A stretch of 64,000 bases of DNA from Phylloscopus collybita (taxonomy: Eukaryota; Chordata; Aves; Passeriformes; Phylloscopidae): contig JAJNNQ010000024.1 of the NCBI GenBank assembly GCA_027886175.1, forward strand, positions 33,273,001-33,337,000, written 5' to 3'. Both the position numbers and the translations under genes were made by a program. Shown piece by piece: positions 39,455 to 50,000 of the stretch; positions within the stretch are counted from its first letter, which is position 1, and each line of letters begins with the position of its first letter. Under the pieces are notes generated by a model, which was not told the origin of the DNA, did not search any database, and saw only the letters and a list, made by a program, of their open reading frames with translations.

Positions 39455-39674
39455 ACACAACCTAAATACAAAGTTTTATTGAAAATAAAACTTGTCAATC
39501 CACACATGACACTTCTCAATGCTACCTTCAGCATTCATCCAGGCTTGTTTCCATCTCACCTCAGTTAATCTTGCTCTGTTGATTTGATTGGAAGCATAAG
39601 ATATCTGCTCCTGGAGCTCCACATTAGTACAACACAAATCCTCCTTCTGGATGTAGTGAGAGTGCCAAGAAGAG
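39455..39674 (-). other. CLNS1A: Probable CLNS1A 3'-terminal exon
   Basis: On the minus strand a ggattgtttacag acceptor precedes about 200 bases that end at an AATAAA signal (39480-39475) followed by a GT-rich stretch (ggttgtgtgtaagtg). A good GTAAGT donor lies 17 bases after the CLNS1A stop codon, so the simplest model is a spliced 3' UTR. The human gene is described with seven exons, one more than the six coding exons found here. A frame of about 60 codons is open across this exon and stops at the TAA inside the poly(A) signal. I treat that as non-coding. Confidence 0.5.
39475..39480 (-). promoter_or_regulatory. CLNS1A poly(A) signal (probable)
   Basis: Minus-strand AATAAA in the context ttcaataaaacttt, with a GT-rich downstream element about 15 bases further on. 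Other minus-strand candidates sit near 41.26 kb but next to a CR1 copy and A/T-rich runs. Confidence 0.6.
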
Positions 39675-41039
39675 CTGTAAACAATCCAGCTGCTCTGGAG
39701 TTAACTTTGCCCATCTGCCAGGGTATGTAAAGGTCTGCAGTTTAATATGGAAAACAACAGGAACACCACATTCCAACTCAGATTTAGACACATGAAGCAA
39801 ACCCCACCAGTCTGCTTCAGCAGTGAATGGTGAGTTAGAACTCAATGAGTCTTTGGCCTCAATTGTGGTGCTGCTAAGAGTTTTACCTGTCCCAAAATCT
39901 CACCATGCCGAGACTCTCCAAACACTGGTGCAAAAATCAACTCTGTTATCCTCCTTTGTATCTCCCTACCCCTAACAAAAACATGCAGACACTCACATGA
40001 GTATGTTTGTATGTATACAAAGGGGCTGGTGAAGACATTCCTGTAGAATGTCTTGTTGCATGATGTGCTGAAGACCACATTTATTCAGCTACGTCAGTGG
40101 TTCACAGCACTGCTAAGACATCCCTAATCTGACTGGCATTCCTAATGAATATCACATACCTTGGAACCCAATCACATCCCAACGTGTAAGCAGACTGTAG
40201 GGCCAGTAAACTGCTCATATACCAACATAGCAATACCTCACCCCTGTCCCTCCCCCCCAAAAAAATCACAGGTCAACTTCAAAGAGAAAGAAAATGGAGG
40301 AAGTTTGGCCAGACTTTCATTTCAATACTGCAGGAAGAGAGGAACAACCTGAATTTGCTGATATTTCCCAATGGCAAAATCACCAGCCTGAAGAGAGACC
40401 AAACAGGAAAAGCTCCAGCAGGACCAACATCTTGGCAATCTAAAGCTGGGTACTAACTTTGGGATGTGTCTGACTAACTCTGTCACAGGCATACTCTGCA
40501 AATGCTCTGCCCTTTTATCCTCACATCCAGGTAAAATGATGAAAATGGCTTTGGCTTCATTGAAGATTTTTTTTGTTACAGAAGAGAGTTCTGAAACTGA
40601 AGGGCCCAAGCTGCTTGCTGAAGTAAAGGAGGGAGAACTGCAACAGTGAGCTGGTTGTGAGATACAAAAATCTTAGTTTATTTAACAATGTTAACATTTA
40701 ATACAAAGACACAAAACAGGTTTTTTTGTCCGGACCTTACAGACTTTATTCCATCTCCTCTACCACCCAAGCTCAGCTTTCAGAGAAATGAAAGGGATAG
40801 CACTGAAATGATAAAGCCAGTTACTGGAGGGGCTTTTAATTTAGCTTTTCTTTCAATCCTTGGCCAATCCTATTTCCTTTTAGTCGTAACATTTCTGTTC
40901 CCATTTCTACTCCACAGAGTCAATGACAGGTAAAAAAATACGGAAAATTCTAGGACAATCTAAAATTCTGTTCTACTTACAGTTTTATTTCTGAAGTCCT
41001 AGAATTCCTACAAAGGCTTCTTTAAAAGGCCAGAGAGTT

Positions 41040-41213
41040 TGGTCAGAGTGACTGTGGCTGCCCCATCCCTGGAAATGTTCACAGCCAGGTTCAGATGGGG
41101 TCCTGAGCAACCTGATCTACTCAATGGCATCCATGGCCATGGCAGGTGGGGCTGGAACCAGATGATCTTTACAGTCTGTTCCAACCCAAATCATTCAGTG
41201 ATTCTATGAAATG
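41040..41213 (+). repeat. CR1 LINE 3' end
   Basis: Sense CR1 tail: gtggctgccccatccctgga through ttccaacccaaatcattcag to the typical attctatga end at about 41.21 kb. It lies in antisense orientation to CLNS1A. Confidence 0.9.
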
Positions 41214-41399
41214 ACCCCTGATTAGCCCCATTCAAGTGTTAGATGCAAGAGGTTTTATTGTTTTTGTTTATTTTATTTTTTTTTTAAATAACCCCGTAGT
41301 GGTCACAAATGTCAAACCCTGTTTTAAACATCTCTACAAGCATTTATAGACCTAGCTGTCTAAACTTAGGTCATTAAAAGAAAGGTTAACTCCCGATAG

Positions 41400-42505
41400 T
41401 CACTGCAATGCCTTCGGTTTTACAGCTTATCCTGGAAGTGCCACCAGAGGAATCTGAAAGACACAAGACACCCAGGTTTACATCACTGGCATTAAAACAA
41501 AAGGTTATCAAGCATCACAGAGCAGTAGCTATCTGTTGGTTGCAGTCAGAGGACAGCACTTTACTGCAAGCCCATGAGTTTCCAGAAGGGCTGAGCACCT
41601 TTGCCTTTGGCAGCAGCTCTAACTCGGGTGAGCTAAGGACAGCATGTGCTCACAGCAGGCACCATGTGCCCTGGCAGACCCCGCTGCACCCAGACAGACA
41701 CACCAGTTGCTTCAGAACAATTGCTGCAGCCTCGTGATGCCACAGACAAAACACCACTTATTGCAGGAACACTGGAAATGTCCTGCACCAAGTGCCAGCA
41801 AGTCTTCCAGGAGCTTCAGCAGGAGACTGTCACATCTCATTTGGATGGCATGCAACATGAGCATCACACAAAGGCATTGTTTGGGAGGCAGGGCAGCACA
41901 CTGCTCTCTAAGGGATCACCAACAAGATGTTCCTGTGGATCATTTTGCAGTTCAGGAGGTTAAAAGGGCCAAGCTGCTCCATGGAGTACCCACAAGATGA
42001 CAGCATGCTCCCTCTCCACCCCTACATACAGAGTGTAGAGCCAAGCCCACCCTCTGAGCAGGGCAATTTGCACAGACCTCCAAAAGTTGTCCTTGTCACT
42101 TTCTACCTTCACTTCCTTATTGCTGCCTTAGATCCTAGATTCTTAAACCTCCTTAAATTACATTCACACACTCAGGCTGCTGGTTGCTCTAAAAAGGGGC
42201 CACCCCAAACGGCCACCTGGAGTGATGTCACTGCAGCACCTGATGCTGCACCTGCAGCTCACTTGATCTGCTCTGACAGGGATCAGCCCCTCAGCTGTGA
42301 TCAGCACAAGCAGAAGCACAGGAGGAAATCCTCTCCAGCCCCCTCTCACAGCATTCATCTCCTACAGCAACACACTGTACACCATGGAAGGCAGAGCAAT
42401 AATTCCACTAACCAATGCTACTTCTTACTGGGTGTATTTTCTCCTTTTCCAGAAGAACAGTCTACAACACTCCCACCAGCACTTTCAGTCTTCTTGGAGA
42501 TCTGA
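41400..42505 (+). other. Cluster of overlapping open frames, function unknown
   Basis: Three plus-strand frames of 105-192 codons overlap here (for example 41927-42505, 192 codons), antisense to the CLNS1A last intron. One contains a chance-looking CxxC...HxxxH arrangement (CTKCQQVF onwards). The amino-acid composition is rich in His, Gln, Ser and Cys, and no family or splice model is evident. The segment is somewhat more GC-rich than its surroundings, which lengthens open frames. I do not call a gene. Confidence 0.15.
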
Positions 42506-43964
42506 TTTCAGCTACTAACTCTCCTTAATCCAGTTAAATTTTAACCAGGACAATAAGCAGTCAAATTTGAAGTTTTCAATAGCACAATTTTTTTAATAAA
42601 CCATTGACCAAAGTAATCTTGGAGATGGAGTAATCAGAGCCTAAATTTCCATTCACTTACTAAGACACACCTGATCTACAGCTAAAGACTTTTCTCTGAT
42701 TTTTAAGTTTGTCCTTTGCCGAACTGGAGGACCATCCAATGGCAGGACAACCAGTATCTAGATTTTTTTTAAAACTCCTTTCTGTTCTGCAAAGTCCTTC
42801 AGAGAGTAAAAATGCAACTACAGAAGTTTGAGCTCTTACACCAGACAATAAATCCAATTCAGGAGCAGTGGCAGATGTCAGTAAGAGAACACAAGACTAC
42901 TCTGAGACTTTCAGAATTGCAGCAGTAAAGAAAAATAAGCAAGAAAGGAGGAATGCAGGTATGCAGCACTCCTCCACAGGGACTGCAACCTCTTTTTTTG
43001 TGACACTGTAATCCCTAATCAACTACCTTCCCCCTTTTCTTTCAGTGTGTCACACCCCTTTTTGTGTCCCTTTCCCTGAGCTTTTGGCTGGCTGCTCCAC
43101 AGCTGCTCTCTCTGGCATTTCTAGTGGGATAGTTGGACACTCACTTTAAGGTAAGGGCTGTCAGTCTCCCTTCTGAGACAGGCAGAACTGGGACAACACA
43201 GCCCCACTTGAGCAGCACATAGAGACTGGGCACTGCTGAAGCAAGGGTGGCATCACAACCCCTCTGTGCCTGTGCATCTCTAAAGACAGTCCCAGAAAAA
43301 GCTGCTCTTCCTCTCCCTCCCAGCACCTGTGAGGAGCCACTGGCACACCTTGTAATGCTACTGAGAGGAGAAAAGCAACACAGGTGATGGAAGAGAAGGA
43401 ATCACACTGGCACAACCACCTGAGCAGGGTGTTGTTTTTAAGTTGCTCATTGCTGAGAGCAATCCCATCCAGATAGCTCAGTAACTTTACCAGGAACTGC
43501 TCCTGCTCTGCTTATAATGAAAGAAGAGCTGGACTTGCCATGCTGTGAAGTGGCTTGTCCCCTTGAACAGCCTGGGAAATCCTACACACAGAGGGCAAAA
43601 CAACAGACACTAAAGACAGTAACTTCCCAGGGATGTCTCCAGCATCCATGTATCAGCATCTAAGAGCCTCTGAGATCAGACAATTCTAGAATCAATTAAA
43701 AGGCTGACCTGTCTTCCAGACAGGCACATCCATGCAGGTTGCCTCTGCAGGGTAATGGTTTATGCCAACAGGCATTTTGCCACAGATCAATAAACATCCT
43801 TCTATATTTGTGATAACTACAGCTCCCTTTTCCTTCTTTTATATCACCATCACCCTGATGTCATGAGACACTTCCTGTAGGATCACACACATTACACAAA
43901 TTACAGAGAGGGAAGGCTCTTGCAGGACTGAAAAACATTGATGTGAGAATTCAGAAGAACTTAC

Positions 43965-44049
43965 AGCAGCACCTGTCCTCCTCAGTGATCAACTTCGGCA
44001 TCTTCAAACTGCCCAGCAACTACTGGTGCTATGTCCACCTCCATCCCAT
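43965..44049 (-). CDS. CLNS1A: CLNS1A coding exon 6 with stop and start of 3' UTR
   Basis: The cttttcag acceptor leads into [20 protein letters not shown], then H and TGA at 43984-43982. A strong GCT|GTAAGT donor follows 17 bases later, suggesting the 3' UTR is spliced to a distal exon. If that donor is not used, the 3' UTR simply continues leftward. Confidence 0.92.
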
Positions 44050-47000
44050 CTGAAAAGAACAGGCAGTGCTCCGTAAACAAGCAGATGAGGGATGACGTTT
44101 TCAAGGGAAAGAGAGCCGATGCCCTCTGCTGACAAGAGGTGGCCAGGACAGAAAACCCCCTCACTGAACTCCTGAAAGCAGCCTAAGGGAACACTGATGA
44201 GCTCACAAGTTTCTGGGTTTGCTCCAGCACTGTTGGTCAGTCATTTCAAGATGTCACCGCTTCCTACAACCTCATCTCACCCTGTCTCATTAAAGGACTT
44301 AAATAATGGATTTTAGCTATTTCATGTTTTAAATTAAGTTTAGGTGTACTAAATGTCATGATTCCTTTGAATAATTCTATTCTAGCAGAAAAAAGGCTGT
44401 ATCCTGTTCTGAAACAGTCACTGGAAAGAAAGATTGCCCTACGCTACAATGTCAAAAAATAAACTCTGAAACTGAGCAGCCCTGGGGGATATTTATAATT
44501 GCAGCAAACCAAGCAGCAGTACTGTAGCAAATAAGATTAGGAAAGTAAACAAAACTGATGAAGATGACTCTGAGACATGTGACATACTTGCTGTTCAATT
44601 TATATTCATTTCTGAAACTTTGGGATTCAGAAACCTGACTAAATTTTCAAACAAAGGGCACTGCTGAAACAGGAGCCTATCACCTATGGTTGTTTTTACA
44701 TAAATTTACTCAAAATTGCAGAACAAAGAAAGCCTGAAAACAACTGACAAAAGGAATAAGATTAAAAGCCTCTCCCTGTGCATGAGAACAAATCAGTTAT
44801 TATTTTCTAGAAATCCACAACTGCTGCATCATTTTACATCTTTCAAAAACATGAGGGCATATAAAAAGCACTGCAATTTAAATATAAAAAAGAAGCAATG
44901 CTACTGAACTACTTCCCTGTTCTTCTCCCAGATAATACATTACTCTAGTGAAAACAGCATACAGAAAAGACAGTCTGAGTAATCAGGTGTTTTTCCCCCA
45001 ACAAAAAAGAAATTTTACTCTTACATACACACTTGAATGATCAATAGAATTAAGAGACAGTGCCCTTCAGAAAAATAATCTTTTATAATAAATCTGTTTC
45101 AGTGTGTTTGAATGATTTAAAATTCACCCTGAACTCTGTTAAGATAACTCTTATAATTTAGGGTATTTAGGGTATTTTTTAGAAAAATTTTTGCTCAGAC
45201 CTGGTTTATGGATTAGCCAAACTGGAGAACCACCACTTCCATATCATAGAACCAGAGAGCAGTTTGGGTTGGAAGGGGCCTTGCAGCCACAGGCTGGGAC
45301 ACCTCCCACTAGACCAGGTTGCTCAAAGCCCCATCCAGCCTAGTCTTAAACACTTCCAGAGATGGGGCATCCACAGCTTCTCTGGGTAAGTGGCACACCA
45401 CCCCCAAGGTAAAAAAAATCTCTCCTTTTTATCATGTGAGACTCACCTCCTTTGGTTTGAAGCCACTCCCCCTTGTCCTATAGCAACTGGCCTTACAAAA
45501 AAGTCTGTCCCCATCTTTAAGCACTGAAAGGCCTCAGTAAAGGTCTCCCCCGAGACATCTCTTCTCCAGGCTGAACAACCCCAGCTCTCTCAGCCTGTCT
45601 CCATAGCAGAGGTGCTCCAGGCTCCTGATCATCTTCCTGACCTTCTCTGGACCCCCTCCAGGAGGTCCATATCCAATTATGCTGAAGACCCAAGAGCTGG
45701 ATGCAGCACTCCAGGTGGGGTCTCACCAGAGTGGAGCAGAAGGGCAGACTCCCCTCTCTCACCCTGCTGGCCATGCTCCTTAGGGTACAGCCTAGGACAT
45801 GACTGGTGTTCCAGGCTGTGAGTGCACATTGCCAGGCTATGTCCAATTTTTCATACACCAACCAGCACCCCTTTTTGGGTCCTTTTTGGCAGGTCTGCTC
45901 TTAATCCCTTCATCTCTCAGTCTGTGTTGATACTGGGAGTTGCCCCAACCCAGGTGCAGCACTTTGCACTTGGCCTTGCTGAACCTCACAAGGTTCCCAT
46001 GGACCCACTCCTCAGGTTTGTCTAGGACCCTCTGGATGGCATCCCACCCTTCCAGAGCATCAACCACACCCTTCAGCTTGGTGTCATTTGCAAACTTGCT
46101 GAGGGTGCCCTCGATCCCACTGGCTGTGTCACTGATGAAGACATATTATTTAGTAAAACAAAAGCATGTCTTACCTTCAAACTCCCTTATGGAGTCCTCT
46201 GTTCTCACTCCAGCCATGTTGTACTGGGTGCTGACGGACTGGGCTAACATGCCTTCTAACCTCTCCAGTGTGGCCTGGCCTTCTGCAGTTAAATGTGACA
46301 ATCCCTCTTCATATGTGTAAAAGCTTGGGATGTCACCTTGTTCTAGCTCTGCAAAAACAAGCTTATGTTTAGCAGACCTAAGTTTAGGAGCCAGAAACAT
46401 GCAGAGGTGGAGGAAGAGGGGAGCAGCTGGGCAAGTTATGCTCAGACTAACAGACTGAGATTAAAAAGCTGCTTAGATCAGATAGAGAATAGACACAGCA
46501 ATGTGACCTGACCCCACAGCAGCATGGGCACTGAACCTGGGCTAGCACAGGCACTGGGAACAGGAAAGGCTGCTCTGTCTTTGTGCCTGTGGGCTTTGGA
46601 GAGCCAGAACAATGCTTTTGCTGAATTCCTGTCATTTGCGACAACTAAACGACAGGTTTTCTGCAGACTTAGGGATTTCTACACTGTGCCTGTGACAAAA
46701 GGGATGTTTAGGCAAGATGAGTAATGAACAATTAGGACAGACACCAGGTATCCAAGTGCTGGCAGGTATTTCAAAAGAAGCAACTGTTACCAACCGCGGG
46801 CCTCAACATCGTACTCGTCCCCTTCGTAATCGTTGTCCGAGTCCTCATCATCGGGGTCTGGGTGCAGGGCCTGGCACTCACACATGGCTGAGAACATGGC
46901 TTCCACTGCAGGAACACAAGGGAACACACACCTCCAGCAACACCCCAAAGCAACAGGCAAGAAACGCCGCTGCGAGTGATCAGAGGCAGTCAGAATATCC

Positions 47001-50000
47001 CTTTAGCAGAACCACAACTGAATTCGTATTGGAAAACATCATCCAACAAGCCAGAAGTCATGTAAGGAATAAATCAGGTTTCAGAGATTCAGCCTGGTGC
47101 TTTAGCCTCTTACCAGCACTTCTCTGCATTATTTCATTGATGATAAAGGTTTATCTCCGGACAATTCTGTCTGTGGTTACCTACTGCAGGAATCCTTGCA
47201 GCATCCCATCCATCAGATTCCTAACAGTTGAATCCAACTGTAAGCTCCACACTGGACAGGATATGACAGCTTTCCAGTGGTAGTGTCAGGGCATTAGCAT
47301 GTTTCTAATGAAACAGTCACTGACTCGAATATCACTGAATTTGTAATTAAAAAGACATTTCCCATACATATGCTCTGCAAATGTATGTGAGATTATCCAC
47401 GTTGTGTATTTAAACTCAACAGTTTCTATTTTAAAGCATTGGAATTCTCCTTGAGAAGCAACTGCTTGAAAGAGTCCATTTTCAAGTCAGGTAAACCAAT
47501 TTGCTTTGTTCTTCCCAGCGAACAGGAATCAAGCCACTAGAGAAGGACACTGAAGGATCATGATACTTAGGTCTCCACACCCAAGTGTCCTCCACATACA
47601 ACCAGGACTTCAAAGTAAAACACAATTCCCACTGGCACTCACAGGCTGATTTGTCGCCAGGCACGAATCTGAATTCCGCAATCGGTTCAACGTCGTCATC
47701 GCTGTCGTCCTCCTCCCCCTCAGTCATGGGAGCCTCTTTTGTCTCCTCTTTAAGAAATGGAAAGATTTAGAAGAAACATGTTTATTTAAAAAAAAAAAAA
47801 AAAAAAAAAAGGGTCACATTTCTTTATTCTTTCAGGAACACACACGTAATCAAATCAGAAACAACCTAAGAGAGGCACAAAAGCTCCACTCTGTTCTCCC
47901 AAAAAAGCCCACGAGACTCCAAGACCCACACGGATATATGAGGCCCTCTCATAGCACCTCAACAACACTCGCAACACACGTGAAAACTTCTGTTTGTAAC
48001 TTAAGGAGTAAAGATTTCTGTGCTGGACACACAAAGTATTCAAGTACTTCAGGAAAACTGCCTGATTCTTACTAAAAACAACAGTGCTCAACCCCCTCCC
48101 CCCCACAATCACAACTGTTATCATTTTTAAAATCACGTGGATTTTTTAAAGGATCCTTAACATTACTGTCAGGAAATCAGCTAGCTCCCAGTGTGGCCCC
48201 TCACAGGGGACTGTGACATGTGCAGAGGATCTCTGCTCCATTTCCAACATTCCTAGTGGGCCAGCAAGATGTCAGAAACAAAAAGTGCACCCAGAACCAC
48301 CCAGAACGGCGGTGCTTCCTGAGTTCTGTATGCCACGTACATGAATAAATAAGCATTACTGTGGTCTTTTATTTTCTGTGAATAAAATCCCCACAAAAAG
48401 GGCTGCAGTTCCTCACTTTGGGGCTGGGGACACTGCACTGACAGCCTCAAAAGTGCACAATTATTTTCTACAGGAGAAGAGGCTGTTCCACTGAGCGTGG
48501 CTTTTACACACAAAGCTGGCACCACCAAGAACACCAAGATGCCAAGAAGCTGCCAGCCAGCTGCCCCAAAACTGAAGTGTGCAAGGAAGCTACCCAGCTC
48601 TTTCCCAGCTGACACCCGCAGGCACAGCTTGTTACTGCTGAGCCTGGTTCTTTGTTTTCAATGCAGTCAACCTCTGAGTGCCTTTTGCTGAGAAAGGGGT
48701 GAGGACAAGGCACAAACACACAGAGAGCACACGCAAAACTTTCAGAGGAAGAACACAATGTACCCTGCACAACTGAGAATGAAGGCTCCTGAAGCCAACT
48801 AAGTGGAAAGGTTTAACACTATTCAGCAGTTAAAATTGCAGGCCAGGGCAATTTTTTTACTCGAAAAGTGAAAAAAAAAGAGGAAAATTTACTGTAGGCA
48901 GAGTTAATATACTAAAAAATATACTCACAAAAAGTACCCACAAAAAATCAGTCTAATAAGGATTTCTAGATAAAGGCTTCCACAGGATATCCATATGTTC
49001 AAATGCCATGATCAGAACGAATTAAAAGCTACAAACATTATCTTTCTTCAGATGAGGGTCTTCACTTCAAAATAACCACAGTTAAAGGAAAATGAGGAAG
49101 AAGAACCAAGAGGCATATGCAAATGTCCTCTTATTATTTGTAGTGATAGACTGTCAGAGAACATTAGTAACATAAGAGAAGGAAATAATGAAGAACACTA
49201 ACAGCTTAAAAGCATCTCCACCTCCTCAGAGTCCTGTCATTACTTTCTGGATACATTAAAAAAATTAAATACCAGATTTTAACCTTTAGCTGTGATGACC
49301 AGTAGGCAAAAAAGGGAAAAGGAGCCCTGCTCAAGACCTAACACTCATTTAATCTTCAATTGCAATGGCAGTTTTTGACACTTAAAATATTAACAGGTCT
49401 GCCAGAAGGAAAATATTAAAATATATATATATATATAAAAACACGATCTTCATACAAACAATGAAACAGAAAGCTGGCTTTCTCTGCATCAGAGCAAGAA
49501 TGGTCATAAAGGTGGGTTTTGTGGGCCATCTACAAAGATTCATTAAAGCCTGGTCACATGACCTGTTGCCTTTTCTTGTTTGTATTTAACCAAGCTGTGG
49601 GAGAAAATGAATGAAAAGTTCCCTGGCTGTGAAACAGCAGGAATTCATCAAGCCTGGAGAGGGCAGCAACATTAACATAAATTCAATAAAGAAAAAAAAT
49701 GCACTCAAGATGGAATCACAGGGAGACTGGCAGAGGAACTAAATTGTTCAAAACAGTGTAAGAGGGCAGAGAACCGATTCTCAGCAGCTTCAGCGTACAC
49801 GGCCACAAGCTGAGCGCAGAACTGCAAAGAAAGTGACTCCAAACAAATGCTACGCTGTGCCTCTACAATAACTACCCCTCAGGAAAATAAAAAAAGGAAA
49901 CAGAAGCAATTACTGAAAATCAACATCTCCTCCTCCTGAGGAGGAAATCCTGTCCCTCGGGTCGGCGTGGGAGCAGCAGGGAGCAGTCCTCACCCTCGAA

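Larger units (their letters stand above)
39675..43964 (-). other. CLNS1A 3'-UTR intron (probable)
   Basis: A 4.3-kb interval from the donor after the stop codon to the terminal exon. It contains a CR1 3' end at about 41.04-41.21 kb (plus strand), A/T-rich runs at about 41.25-41.29 kb, and a cluster of open plus-strand frames at 41.4-42.5 kb. No other gene is recognised. Confidence 0.5.
47748..49993 (-). other. CLNS1A intron 2
   Basis: A 2.2-kb intron. It contains an (AT)n run at 49421-49437 and, close to exon 3, an A23 run (T23 on the transcript strand). No CR1 is recognised. Confidence 0.85.

Noticed and set aside
46717..47283. 188-codon plus-strand frame
   Set aside because: It reads antisense through CLNS1A exon 4 and part of introns 3 and 4, with no independent support.
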